NCBI GenBank assembly: GCA_018830565.1
Contig: JAHJRX010000054.1
Location: forward strand, 1 to 41,187
Direction of reading: 5' to 3'
Length of the DNA: 41,187 nucleotides
From: a bacterium
GTDB lineage: Bacteria > UBA9089 > JAHJRX01
In this document: positions 1-8,557 of the stretch, piece after piece
Layout of the letters: each line of letters opens with the position of its first letter
How positions within the stretch are numbered: position 1 is the first letter of the stretch
Made by a program: the position numbers and the translations under genes
The notes under the pieces: generated by a model
Seen by the model: only the letters and a program-made list of their open reading frames with translations
The model's database searches: none
What the model was told of the DNA's origin: nothing

Positions 1-141
1 AGTTAAGCCTTTATCAATTAGATTATTAATTAACTGATAACGATCGCTACCTGGTTCCGACAAACTTACTTTCTCTTTATTTTCAATAGTTAAGCCTTTA
101 TCAATTAGATTATTAATTAACTGATAACGATCGCTACCTGG
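1..141. repeat. 87-bp direct duplication inside the DUF2802-like gene
   Basis: Bases 1-54 are repeated exactly at 88-141, a period of 87 bp (29 codons). The remainder of the unit (55-87 against 142-174) is similar but diverged. The duplication keeps the reading frame, so the protein carries two copies of its RYQLINN segment. The left copy may continue beyond the window. Confidence 0.9.
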
Positions 142-483
142 CTCTGGCGAACTTACTTTCCCTTGGTCTTCTTTTTTTGTTTCTACCAATAAAGTTTTTA
201 CCAACAAAGATTTCTTCTTTTCTTTATTTATCACTTTAAGCTGGTTAATTTTTTCCGTGGCTACTTTTACCTCTTCTTTTAATTCTTTTACTTTATCTTC
301 CAAGATATTAATATTAAGATTAGAGATTCGGTTAAATTCTCTCACTAATTCTAACATCTTCTCGTAAGAAGAATCTTTTTCATTATCTTGGTTGGTTTTT
401 TTTGAATATAATTTAATTAAGCGCCAGTATAGTCCCACCACTATTATTAAGTTGATCATTAAAAGCAAAAGTAATAACTTCAA
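1..483 (-). CDS. DUF2802-like membrane-anchored flagellar-cluster protein (partial)
   Basis: The frame is open from a TTG start to the left window edge (161 codons), so the C-terminus is missing. The start is set by an AGGA ribosome binding site seven bases upstream and an in-frame TAG just before it. Residues 1-20 form a Leu/Ile-rich membrane anchor, followed by a Lys/Glu-rich coiled-coil stretch (about 35-100). The last visible part contains RYQLINNLIDKGLT twice. That motif resembles the short C-terminal helix region of DUF2802/DUF6115 proteins, which are often encoded beside flagellar genes. The function of that family is not established. The gene follows fliA, DUF342 and a small gene on the same strand. 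The family call is from memory of the motif and moderately sure. Confidence 0.55.
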   Translation of the reverse strand, partial: MKLLLLLLMINLIIVVGLYWRLIKLYSKKTNQDNEKDSSYEKMLELVREFNRISNLNINILEDKVKELKEEVKVATEKINQLKVINKEKKKSLLVKTLLVETKKEDQGKVSSPEPGSDRYQLINNLIDKGLTIENKEKVSLSEPGSDRYQLINNLIDKGLT

Positions 484-576
484 GAAAACATCCTAATTTT
501 ATTTGTAGCATACAGGTATCAGCCATCAACTTTCAGTTATTATCCTGACTACTGACACCTGACAACTAAACGTTGA

Positions 577-894
577 CTATTTTAAGACATCAATTAATCT
601 GCCCTTGGTAGGATCTTTTGGCAAATCCTCTTTCTTTCCCTCTTCCTCTTCCTCTTTCTTTTTTCTTTCTCCTGGGGAATAACCACTACCTCTTTTTCCT
701 TCAGGTTCTACTTTTTCACTTTCGGGTTGGTTAGCAGCTTCAACTTTTGTTTGCTGGATTCTGGCTTTCTCTACGGCTTTTTTATCAGCGTGATGCTGGC
801 TATCAATAGGTGCTTGTTGGGCTGCTTGTTGTAAATTACTAACATTTGTTTGCTGAGCAATATTTACTTGAAAATCAAGAGGTTGAATAGCCAT
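577..894 (-). CDS. Small charged protein of the fliA/DUF342 cluster
   Basis: This 105-residue protein is not recognised as a named family. The N-terminal half is rich in Gln and Ala (residues 12-50) and the C-terminal half is very rich in Lys and Glu, including a run of acidic residues near 80-86. It ends in GRLIDVLK, a hydrophobic tail that short proteins beside flagellar genes often carry (recalled, not checked). There is no signal peptide, membrane segment or cysteine. An AAGGAAAG ribosome binding site sits five bases before the ATG. It lies 52 bases after the DUF342 gene and is probably co-transcribed. It looks largely disordered, and a role in flagellar regulation is only inferred from position. 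Confidence 0.6.
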   Translation of the reverse strand: MAIQPLDFQVNIAQQTNVSNLQQAAQQAPIDSQHHADKKAVEKARIQQTKVEAANQPESEKVEPEGKRGSGYSPGERKKKEEEEEGKKEDLPKDPTKGRLIDVLK

Positions 895-946
895 TTTTAC
901 TTTCCTTGATCTGTAAACGTTTAGCCTCTCCTTGGCCTTTACCTTC

Positions 947-2617
947 TTAATTGTCCTCTTCTTTTCCTTTAGTTATTTTAGGTTCTTCATAAGATAATAC
1001 TTTAATCTGACCTACTTTTACTACAAAGGTAGAATATTTATATTCTTTTTTAAGAAATAAAGGCACAGTCCGAATGCACATCTTTACTCCTGGATAAATT
1101 ATATTAAAAACACTAACCTTTCCCCCCGTTTCGGCAGAAAGTTCTTTTTGTAAAGAAATTAATCTTTCTGTAGTATCTCTTAATTTAGTCATTAATAAAT
1201 TTTGAGCTCTTAAATGCTGAGCTAAAAGTTCTTCTTTTTCAGGAGAAAGTCGACTTCCAGAAAATTCTTTCTGTTTCACCAAGGTTTTTATTCCTAATTT
1301 TAATTCGTTAAAACTTTTCTTGTCAGTTTCAATCTCTTTTTCTAAATTAACAATACTTTCTCGACTATTAGGGGAAAGTCCTACTTCAACGCTAGTTTCT
1401 ACTTCAGCCCAAGAACCAATAGTCCGAGCGTTTATTTCATCTTTAGCCCTTATCCTGCCTCCTAAAATTACTCCTTTTTTCCCGCCGTAAACAATAACTC
1501 GATTTTCAGCATCTACATTACTATGTATAATAGCTTCGCTTACTATCACATCTTTGCCTGCTACAACCACGGCATTCTCAATAAACTTAGCCACAACATT
1601 TCTCCCAGCTTTAATAAAACCTTCTCCTTTTCCAATTATTCCACTTTGGACTCTTATATCTCCTGCGGCCTCTATAGTAGCTTTTTCTACACACCCTTTT
1701 ACTTCTACATCTCCTCCCGATTTAACATAAAAACCATCTCTAACGTTACCACCCACGATAACTGACCCTGCAAATTCAACATTTCCTACATCATAACCAA
1801 CATCGCCCTTTATTTCATATGCCTGTTCTACATCAATTCTTGATTCACTCCAAATGATTCTGCCTGTCTTTCCAGCAAAAAGCGTTAGATTGTCATCCGA
1901 AGCATAGGTATTCCTTCCCATGGGAAGAGAAATATCTTTTCCTTCTTCTGCGGGAATCTCTTTTCCAGTAATAGTTTTACCATGCTTACCAGCGGTAGCT
2001 GGCATCTTTACTGCTATAATTTGACCTTCTTGAATATTTTCAATTAGATTTAGTTGTCGATAATCTATGCGACCGTTATCTTTTTCTGTAAAGTGAACCT
2101 TATCTCTAGTCGCATCAAATCTATAATCAATTATGGCATCATTTCCTTTAACAGGAGAAGTTCCTTTAGCTACTAAGATAGCTCGATGAAGTTCTCTTTT
2201 AGGATCTCTACAAATATCTTCAATTACTTCTTCCTCGTACCCATGTGTTACCCCTTGCTCTTTTAATAAGTTTTTAATCTCTTCAGGGATAACTTTAAAT
2301 AATACTCCTTGAGGTGGAGGGGCAATGGTTAAGTAAGCACTCATTTCATCTTCCATGATTTCCACAATTAAGCATCCTTGCTTCTTTTCTTCTTGGATTT
2401 CTCCAACTTTAACAGGAAGACCAGCACTTTCTTCTACCGCCTGTTCGACTATATCTAGATCAATGTCTGTTAGTCCTCGTTCTTTGATGTGGAGCAAGAT
2501 ACTTTCTACGTTTACTTTCTCTCCTTCTCCTACCGGTGAATAGACTGTTAAAAATGCACCTTGAGAAGAAGTAGTGATTTTAAAATAACCATCTAAGTTC
2601 CAACTCTTCTTAGTCAA
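947..2617 (-). CDS. DUF342/FapA family polymer-like beta-helix protein
   Basis: This 556-residue protein belongs to the FapA (flagellar assembly protein A, DUF342) family. Residues about 160-260 match the conserved family core (VKMPATAGKHGKTITG, then a Gly-rich stretch). Residues about 265-410 form short repeating Val/Gly/Asp segments such as GDVEVKG and AGRNVVAKF that suggest a right-handed beta-helix. Residues about 425-500 are a coiled coil, and the C-terminus is a small beta domain. The start is a TTG with GAGGG seven bases upstream; no better ATG is present. The molecular role is poorly known, but the genes usually travel with motility or chemotaxis genes, as here with fliA 237 bases upstream. 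Family assignment is strong and function is inferred. Confidence 0.85.
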   Translation of the reverse strand: MTKKSWNLDGYFKITTSSQGAFLTVYSPVGEGEKVNVESILLHIKERGLTDIDLDIVEQAVEESAGLPVKVGEIQEEKKQGCLIVEIMEDEMSAYLTIAPPPQGVLFKVIPEEIKNLLKEQGVTHGYEEEVIEDICRDPKRELHRAILVAKGTSPVKGNDAIIDYRFDATRDKVHFTEKDNGRIDYRQLNLIENIQEGQIIAVKMPATAGKHGKTITGKEIPAEEGKDISLPMGRNTYASDDNLTLFAGKTGRIIWSESRIDVEQAYEIKGDVGYDVGNVEFAGSVIVGGNVRDGFYVKSGGDVEVKGCVEKATIEAAGDIRVQSGIIGKGEGFIKAGRNVVAKFIENAVVVAGKDVIVSEAIIHSNVDAENRVIVYGGKKGVILGGRIRAKDEINARTIGSWAEVETSVEVGLSPNSRESIVNLEKEIETDKKSFNELKLGIKTLVKQKEFSGSRLSPEKEELLAQHLRAQNLLMTKLRDTTERLISLQKELSAETGGKVSVFNIIYPGVKMCIRTVPLFLKKEYKYSTFVVKVGQIKVLSYEEPKITKGKEEDN

Positions 2618-2652
2618 TTTATTCCCTCTTTCTTGATACTAACTTTTAATTT

Positions 2653-2727
2653 TTAAGTTAACTTAGAATATTTCATGCAACCTTTACTCGAGCAGGGACA
2701 AGCCTCATCGCCTATATTTAGTTCCAT
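2653..2727 (-). CDS. Possible 24-residue Cys-containing peptide
   Basis: In the gap between fliA and the DUF342 gene, the minus strand has an ATG frame reading MELNIGDEACPCSSKGCMKY plus SKLT. The start with a CPC and a later Cys resembles the first residues of small Cys-rich, possibly metal-binding bacterial proteins, but it stops before the later cysteines those usually have. There is no clear ribosome binding site. It may be a truncated relic, a genuine micropeptide or chance. Confidence 0.2.
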   Translation of the reverse strand: MELNIGDEACPCSSKGCMKYSKLT

Positions 2728-2854
2728 GTATTCTATATATCATAAAATGTATCGTAAGCTAATATTTTTCAAATGTCTCATTATAACTAAGTTATAATTA
2801 AGCTATTTTCAAACACCGCTAAATTTTCGCCAACCAATTTTCATTGGGTATATC

Positions 2855-3655
2855 TTAACTAATTACCTCTTTAAATACCATTCTATGTTTACTAAGGTAA
2901 CCACGTAATCTTAAAATTATCTTGGTATGCAATTGAGATACTCGAGATTCAGTAATTCCAAGCACTTCTCCAATTTCTTTTAAGGTAAGTTCTTCATAAT
3001 AATAAAGGGCAATTACTTCTCTTTCTCGCTGAGGAAGTCTTTCCATAGCTTCTATTAATAACTTTTTTGCTTCTTCCTTTTCGGTAATAACTTCTGGGGT
3101 TTGACTTACGGGTCCTTCAATGGTCTCTATTACCGACACTTCGTTATCGTCGCTAATAGGGCAGATATCATCTAAAGACAAGAGGGTAGTTCCGCTAACT
3201 TCTGAGATCATTTTATTTAACTCTCCTATCGTAATACCTAATTCTTTAACTACCTCTTCATCAGTAGCCGGTCTTCCTAATTTATGTTCTAAATTAGCAT
3301 AAATTATTTCTAATTCCTTACTTTTTTGACGAACAGAACGAGGAACCCAGTCAATTATTCGAAGTTCATCAAGAATAGCCCCTCTAATTCTTTGAATAGC
3401 ATAGGTTTTAAACTTAATATTTTGATTAAGATCAAACTTTTCAATAGCATCAATTAAACCTATAATACCATAATGAACTAAGTCATTAAATTCTACGATA
3501 GGAGGGGTATTCATTGCAATTCTACCAGCAATATACTTTACCAAGGAAGCATACCTAAGAATAATTTCCTCTCTTAGTTCTTCTTTTAAGATTTCATCCT
3601 CAGTTTCTTTATAAACTCTCCATAATTCTTCTTCTTTTAGCTTTGTTTTCAACAT
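2855..3655 (-). CDS. fliA: Flagellar RNA polymerase sigma factor FliA (sigma-28)
   Basis: This 266-residue protein is of normal length for the FliA/WhiG group of sigma-70 factors. Region 2 is visible as FNDLVHYGIIGLIDAIEKFD (about 56-75). The FliA-typical LRIIDWVPRSVRQK follows at about 97-110, region 3 lies at about 115-160, and region 4 with LTLKEIGEVLGITESRVSQ is near the C-terminus. It should direct transcription of late flagellar and chemotaxis genes. The ATG start follows a duplicated stretch (3657-3754) with AAGGAC upstream. It is the first recognisable motility gene of this cluster; the flagellar structural genes are outside the window. Confidence 0.93.
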   Translation of the reverse strand: MLKTKLKEEELWRVYKETEDEILKEELREEIILRYASLVKYIAGRIAMNTPPIVEFNDLVHYGIIGLIDAIEKFDLNQNIKFKTYAIQRIRGAILDELRIIDWVPRSVRQKSKELEIIYANLEHKLGRPATDEEVVKELGITIGELNKMISEVSGTTLLSLDDICPISDDNEVSVIETIEGPVSQTPEVITEKEEAKKLLIEAMERLPQREREVIALYYYEELTLKEIGEVLGITESRVSQLHTKIILRLRGYLSKHRMVFKEVIS

Positions 3656-3656
3656 G

Positions 3657-3754
3657 AACTTAGTCCTTGTCCAGATTATATTATAATTTGAAGATATATC
3701 CGCAGATTACGCAGATATAAACTTAGTCCTTGTCCAGATTATATTATAATTTGA
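3657..3754. repeat. 35-bp direct repeat flanking a palindromic core
   Basis: Bases 3657-3691 recur exactly at 3720-3754. The 28 bases between them (3692-3719) contain the near-palindrome ATCCGCAGATTACGCAGAT. The right copy includes the stop codon of the upstream gene at 3744-3746 and the left copy abuts the fliA start. Each copy carries AT-rich TATAAT-like sequence and the fliA ribosome binding site, so the duplication doubles the short leader. The core resembles short interspersed palindromes recalled from many uncultured bacterial genomes. This could be an insertion with a long target duplication. Confidence 0.85.
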
Positions 3755-4841
3755 CCATAATAGCTACGATTAGTAAGACAATCATAATTAAAATAGCTAA
3801 GTCTACCGGTCTTAAGGGTAGAGGTGTAATTATCTTTTCTTTAATGGCTGTAGGAGTAAGCTTACTTAATAAGTTCTTTTTTTTATCTGGAAATCCTCCA
3901 AGAGAAGATTTAATCTTTACATTCTTAGAAACTACTGTGGTGCCTATAATCCCAGGACCAAACCTAACTTGCACTTTAATTTTATCAAATCCTACAGGAG
4001 TAAGGTCTTCTATATTGGCCACCGTAGAAATAATCTTATCTTTATCCCTTGCCCCCATTAACCCGGCTAAATATTGACCGATGGTAGTAGTATCGATTAT
4101 TCTTACCGTTAAGCAATCACCAGGCTTTAATTCTGTAACTAATATACCACTGACTGGAGAGAGAATTAAGGCTATTTGTAAGGAAATTTCAGGAGCTAAG
4201 GAAGCTACTTCTGTTTTATTTAAAGTTTCTTCTTCTGAAGGTATTTTTTCTTTAGTCGCCTTTTTTTCAAGATAATCCCTCTCGAGCACCGTAAGTTGGT
4301 TAACATCCAAAACTAAATCTATGTTAGGGTCATCTAATAATCTTCCAATTTGAATACTTAAAATCCCTTTTAGTTCACTTATTTCAGAAGAGGCTAATGA
4401 TTTAAAGATATTCTTTTTTTCCTCACTATTAACGTTATTGAATAAATCAATAAGATCATGATGAAGTTTAGCCATCTTTTTATTAGAGAGTTCACTCTTT
4501 CTAAGGCTAGCACTGTGAATATATTTTTCTAATTCGTCCCAATTACAGCCTATATCCCACTGGCAAAGTAAGGCATTTCTAGAGACTATTAAATCTAATT
4601 TTTTAATCTCTTGACCAATGTTATCAGCTTGAATTAAAAACAATCCGTATAACTTTTCAGTTTTACAAGCAAATCTTCCTTTAATAATAAAAGTATTTTT
4701 ACTTGAAAGAGAAGTAATAATGGAAATAGCTTGCTCTAAATCTCTATTGTTAGATCTTAATATTGATTCAGCTTGTTCTTGGTTACAACCAGTTTTTTCT
4801 ATTAATAAGGAAACCTGATCATTAAAATTATCTTTTTCCAT
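3744..4841 (-). CDS. Unrecognised protein: UBA-like N-terminus, C-terminal membrane anchor
   Basis: I do not recognise this 365-residue protein as a named family. Residues 10-42 (LIEKTGCNQEQAESILRSNN and on) match the three-helix UBA-like pattern seen at the N-termini of EF-Ts and archaeal NAC, including the KTGC turn. A mixed region of about 50-200 follows. A probable beta-rich domain of about 215-310 has the pattern LSPVSGILVTELKPGD, later FGPGIIGTTVV. The last 20 residues are a single hydrophobic segment, so it is probably tail-anchored. It lies 66 bases after mfd and just before fliA on the same strand. A link to motility or translation is only positional. Confidence 0.6.
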   Translation of the reverse strand: MEKDNFNDQVSLLIEKTGCNQEQAESILRSNNRDLEQAISIITSLSSKNTFIIKGRFACKTEKLYGLFLIQADNIGQEIKKLDLIVSRNALLCQWDIGCNWDELEKYIHSASLRKSELSNKKMAKLHHDLIDLFNNVNSEEKKNIFKSLASSEISELKGILSIQIGRLLDDPNIDLVLDVNQLTVLERDYLEKKATKEKIPSEEETLNKTEVASLAPEISLQIALILSPVSGILVTELKPGDCLTVRIIDTTTIGQYLAGLMGARDKDKIISTVANIEDLTPVGFDKIKVQVRFGPGIIGTTVVSKNVKIKSSLGGFPDKKKNLLSKLTPTAIKEKIITPLPLRPVDLAILIMIVLLIVAIMVKL

Positions 4842-4907
4842 ATCTCAAAATTTATTTTTCATATATTTTATATAAAGATACAATACCTTATTATAAATAA
4901 TACCATA

Positions 4908-7900
4908 TCATCTTAATTCCTGCAATATTTTTTTCACTAAATCTAAATTGTTCTTAACATTTAACACTCTTAGAATATTCTTACCTTGAGGATCTAATCT
5001 TAAATTATTATTATTTTCCACTAATTTTACTAATTTAGAAACTAATTTATTATCTACTTCCATAAACCTTAGGCAAGCTTCATCTTCTATAATGGTTACA
5101 GATTCTACCTTTACCTTCTTGCTAATTATTTTCATTTCAATGATTTTAAATAAATTATCAATAACCTTAGGAATCTTACCAAATCTATCCTTTAATTCTT
5201 CTTTATATTCCCCTAACTCTTCTATCTTCTTGATAGAAGCCATTCTTTTATACATAGCTTGTTTAATCTTTGGAGCGGAGATAAAACTTTCTGGAATGTA
5301 AGCATCTATATTTAAGTCAATCTTTGGATTTATTTCTTGAGAAATGTTTTCGCCTTTAATTTTAGCTATTTCTTGGGATAAAAGGTTACAGTATAAACCA
5401 AAACCAACCGCCACTATATTCCCATGTTGACGATGTCCTAAAATATTTCCTGTCCCTCGAATTTCTAAGTCTCTCATAGCAATCTTAAACCCACAGCCTA
5501 ATTCTGTACATTCCATAATAGTTTTTAACCTTTCCTGAGATGGCTTAGATAAACTTTTTTGGGATGGATATAATAAATAAGCATAGGCAAGATGATTTGT
5601 CCTTCCTACTCGTCCTCTTAATTGGTAAAGTTGAGATAGTCCAAATTCATGAGCATCATTAATAATTATAGTGTTTACAGAAGGAATATCTAATCCTGAC
5701 TCAATAATAGAAGTAGAAAGCAAAAGATCATATTCTTTTTTAATAAATTTCATCATTATATTTTCTAAGTCTTTTCCAGGCATTTGTCCATGAGCTATAA
5801 CTATTTTTACTTCTGGGATTAGAGAAGACAAATAATTATATATCTCTTTTATGGTTACTACTTTATTATGAACAAAGTAAATTTGCCCACCACGATCTAT
5901 TTCTCTTAAAATTGCTTTTTTTATAATATCTTGGTCAAATTTTGTAACTAATGTTCTTATCGGAAAACGTTCTGGGGGTGGAGTATTAATTACGCTTATA
6001 TCTCTAATTCCTACAAAAGACATATAAAGAGTTCGGGGAATGGGAGTCGCAGTTAAGGTTAATATGTCTACCTCTTTATGTAATCTTTTCATCTTTTCTT
6101 TATGAGTAACGCCAAATCTTTGTTCTTCATCAATAATTAGAAGTCCTAAATTTTTAAATACCACGTCTTTTTGTAATAACCTATGGGTTCCAATAATGAT
6201 ATCTATCTTTCCATCTTTAAGTTCTTCGACAATCTTCTTTTGTTCATTTTGGGTTTTAAATCGACTTAATATTTCTACACAAATAGGAAAATTTTTAAAT
6301 CTTTCTCTAAGTGTTAAATAATGTTGTTGAGCTAAGATAGTGGTAGGAACTAAAATTCCCACTTGTTTATTATTCATTACTGCTTTAAACGCTGCTCTGA
6401 TGGCTACTTCTGTCTTTCCATAGCCAACATCTCCACAAACCAATCTATCCATCGGAAAAGGACTTTCCATATCCTTTTTTACTTCAGCCAAACTTTTTAA
6501 CTGATCTTCTGTTTCTTGGTATATAAAACTTTCTTCAAGCTCGCATTGCCATTTTGAATCTTTAGAAAATGAAAATCCTGACAAAACTTTGCGATAAGCA
6601 TATAATTCTAAAAGTTCTTTAGCTACCTTTTGAACAGATTCTTTAACTCTTTTTTTTACTTGATTCCAAAGATTTCCACCTAAAGGATAGAGAGGAGGGT
6701 TTTCTCCTCCAGTATACTTCTCTACCAAGTGCATCTGATCTAAAGGGAGATATAGCTTATCATTATTGTCATATTCTAAAACTAAATAATCTCTTTTTAT
6801 CCCTTGAGTCTCTATATTTTTAATGCCTAGATATCGACCAATGCCATAATTTACGTGGACCACATAATCGTGAATATCTAATTCTCTGTAATCTTTAACT
6901 ACCCATTTTTCTGTAGATTTATATCTCCTTTTAGAGATCTTGATTTTTTCCCATATTTCTTGCTCGCTAATTACTACTAATTTAATCTCTTCTTCTAAAA
7001 AGCCATGAAGATAAACATTTTCTTCAAAGATAAAGATCTTAATTTTCTCCTTCAGGGCAACCTCTTCTTCTATTGAACTTAAAATTCTTTCTTCTTGGAG
7101 TTTTGATCTTACTAATACAACTACCTCATAATTTTTTGCTTGCCAATTTAACAAGTCTTCTACTAATAAACTAATTTTTCCATTATAACTTACCAGAAAA
7201 GGGATGTTAAAGAAGATTTCAGAAGATTTTATCTCGGTATTATTGATTAAAGAAGTATGAATTAGATAATATCTTGATAAAATATTTTTAATATCTTCTA
7301 TCTTGATAAAGATTTCAGCAGGAGAGGGGATTTTTTTACTAATCAGTAATCTTTCTTGATAAAAATCATCTATCTCTTTTTGTAGATTCTTATATTCAAA
7401 GTAAAATCTTGACCACTCATCGATAACTAATAAAACTTCTTCGGGAACATATTCAAAGAAAGAAACTTTTTGTCCTTGGCAATCGCATAAAATGGATTCA
7501 TTTCTAGCTAAGATTAGCACTTCTTCAAGATGTCGTAATGATCCTTGAGTAGAAATATTAAATTCTCTGATGGACTCTATGACATCTCCAAAAAATTCCA
7601 CTCTAAGAGGTACCTCACTTGGTGGGTAAAGATCAACTATACCTCCCTGTGCTCTAAAATATCCTTCTTCCTCTACTTGCTCGCAGATTTCATATCCAAA
7701 ACTAACTAAGATCTTAATCAATTCATCTCTATTGGTCTCTTCTCCTTTCTTGATAAGGATCTTTTTAGTCTGTAATTCCTTTGGAGGTATAAGTTTATAA
7801 GAGATTGATCTAGAAAAGGCTACAACTATCATTTGTTCTTTAGCCAGAAACTTAAATAATATTTTTATTCGTTCTCCCATTAATCCTTCAGCAGGCCTTT

Positions 7901-8177
7901 GTTCTTCATAAGGCAAAATTTCCCAAGAAGGAAATAAAAAGGTGTTTTTTGTGAAAAGAAGTAAATTTTGATGAAGTTCTTCGGCTTCATTCTGAGTAGG
8001 GGTGATAATCAAGATGGTCTTTTTTTCTTTTTCAAATAAAGCTGATAACAAGTAAGCTTTAGTTAAGATACTTAAACCTATCACCTTTTGCTCTTTTTGT
8101 TTTTTTGATAAGTTTTTTAATATTTCTTTGAAATTTTTATGAATATATAATTTTGAGAGTAAATAATTTAAAAACAT
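4908..8177 (-). CDS. mfd: Transcription-repair coupling factor Mfd
   Basis: This 1089-residue ATP-dependent translocase removes RNA polymerase stalled at DNA lesions and recruits UvrA. The visible order is a UvrB-like N-terminal module (1-210, with EGYFRAQGGIVDLYP near 171-185), the RNA polymerase interaction domain (about 435-500, HDYVVHVNYGIGRYLGI), Walker A GDVGYGKTE at 582-590, DEEQ near 690, TATPIPRTLYM, the helicase motif QLYQLRGRVGR, and the C-terminal TRCF domain. All motor motifs look intact and the length is close to normal. The leader has no convincing Shine-Dalgarno before the ATG although a good promoter lies at 8212-8241. It may head a unit that continues into the UBA-like gene. 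Confidence 0.96.
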   Translation of the reverse strand: MFLNYLLSKLYIHKNFKEILKNLSKKQKEQKVIGLSILTKAYLLSALFEKEKKTILIITPTQNEAEELHQNLLLFTKNTFLFPSWEILPYEEQRPAEGLMGERIKILFKFLAKEQMIVVAFSRSISYKLIPPKELQTKKILIKKGEETNRDELIKILVSFGYEICEQVEEEGYFRAQGGIVDLYPPSEVPLRVEFFGDVIESIREFNISTQGSLRHLEEVLILARNESILCDCQGQKVSFFEYVPEEVLLVIDEWSRFYFEYKNLQKEIDDFYQERLLISKKIPSPAEIFIKIEDIKNILSRYYLIHTSLINNTEIKSSEIFFNIPFLVSYNGKISLLVEDLLNWQAKNYEVVVLVRSKLQEERILSSIEEEVALKEKIKIFIFEENVYLHGFLEEEIKLVVISEQEIWEKIKISKRRYKSTEKWVVKDYRELDIHDYVVHVNYGIGRYLGIKNIETQGIKRDYLVLEYDNNDKLYLPLDQMHLVEKYTGGENPPLYPLGGNLWNQVKKRVKESVQKVAKELLELYAYRKVLSGFSFSKDSKWQCELEESFIYQETEDQLKSLAEVKKDMESPFPMDRLVCGDVGYGKTEVAIRAAFKAVMNNKQVGILVPTTILAQQHYLTLRERFKNFPICVEILSRFKTQNEQKKIVEELKDGKIDIIIGTHRLLQKDVVFKNLGLLIIDEEQRFGVTHKEKMKRLHKEVDILTLTATPIPRTLYMSFVGIRDISVINTPPPERFPIRTLVTKFDQDIIKKAILREIDRGGQIYFVHNKVVTIKEIYNYLSSLIPEVKIVIAHGQMPGKDLENIMMKFIKKEYDLLLSTSIIESGLDIPSVNTIIINDAHEFGLSQLYQLRGRVGRTNHLAYAYLLYPSQKSLSKPSQERLKTIMECTELGCGFKIAMRDLEIRGTGNILGHRQHGNIVAVGFGLYCNLLSQEIAKIKGENISQEINPKIDLNIDAYIPESFISAPKIKQAMYKRMASIKKIEELGEYKEELKDRFGKIPKVIDNLFKIIEMKIISKKVKVESVTIIEDEACLRFMEVDNKLVSKLVKLVENNNNLRLDPQGKNILRVLNVKNNLDLVKKILQELR

Positions 8178-8211
8178 AATTATAAGTCGTAGAAAAAAGG
8201 AATTTTAGAAA

Positions 8212-8241
8212 ATTATAAACAATTTAACATTAAGGTGTCAA
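8212..8241 (-). promoter_or_regulatory. Sigma-70 promoter for mfd
   Basis: Reading the minus strand, TTGACA (8236-8241) and TATAAT (8212-8217) are separated by 18 bases. Both hexamers match consensus exactly. The -10 ends 34 bases before the mfd start codon. Confidence 0.7.
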
Positions 8242-8478
8242 TAAGATATCTATCAATTCCAGAGCACTTATTAATGAAAATTTGACCTAGAGCAAGTTAA
8301 TTTGAGGGCAAACAAGCTTATCTTTTGTTACTCGGTATTATTTCCTATGTCCGGTTTTCGTTGATAACTACTATAATGATAGACTTGATGGAGTTAAATG
8401 CAAGGATATGACTTGTCCTGTCCGGAACAGCATCTTTTCATGACAGTTTTTTCATAATTAGAATTGCTGATTCTGCAT

Positions 8479-8507
8479 TTGACAGATAAAGAATGTTATG
8501 GTAAAAT
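8479..8507 (+). promoter_or_regulatory. Sigma-70 promoter for the mobB-moeA-nadE-rsmD unit
   Basis: TTGACA at 8479-8484 and TAAAAT at 8502-8507 are separated by 17 bases. The mobB ATG follows 50 bases downstream, preceded by AAGGAAAG. The next four genes are close together and could be read from here. Confidence 0.75.
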
Positions 8508-8557
8508 TTTATTAAGTAAATAATCTCATTTGTGGCTAAAAACAAGGAAAGACAATT

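Larger units (their letters stand above)
8178..8557. other. Divergent intergenic region, mfd/mobB
   Basis: These 380 bases separate the leftward mfd unit from the rightward mobB unit. They hold one promoter for each direction (8212-8241 and 8479-8507). The middle part, about 8245-8470, has no open frame of note. It has a lone TATAAT at 8372-8377 without a -35, and I see no transposase remnant or convincing RNA structure there. Confidence 0.6.

Noticed and set aside
2618-2854. Possible cyclic di-GMP riboswitch before the DUF342 gene
   Set aside because: The gap is in a motility setting, but the conserved GEMM-type core and paired stems could not be found on the minus strand.
8245-8470. Transposase or other gene remnant between mfd and mobB
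   Set aside because: No frame in either strand shows a recognisable motif.
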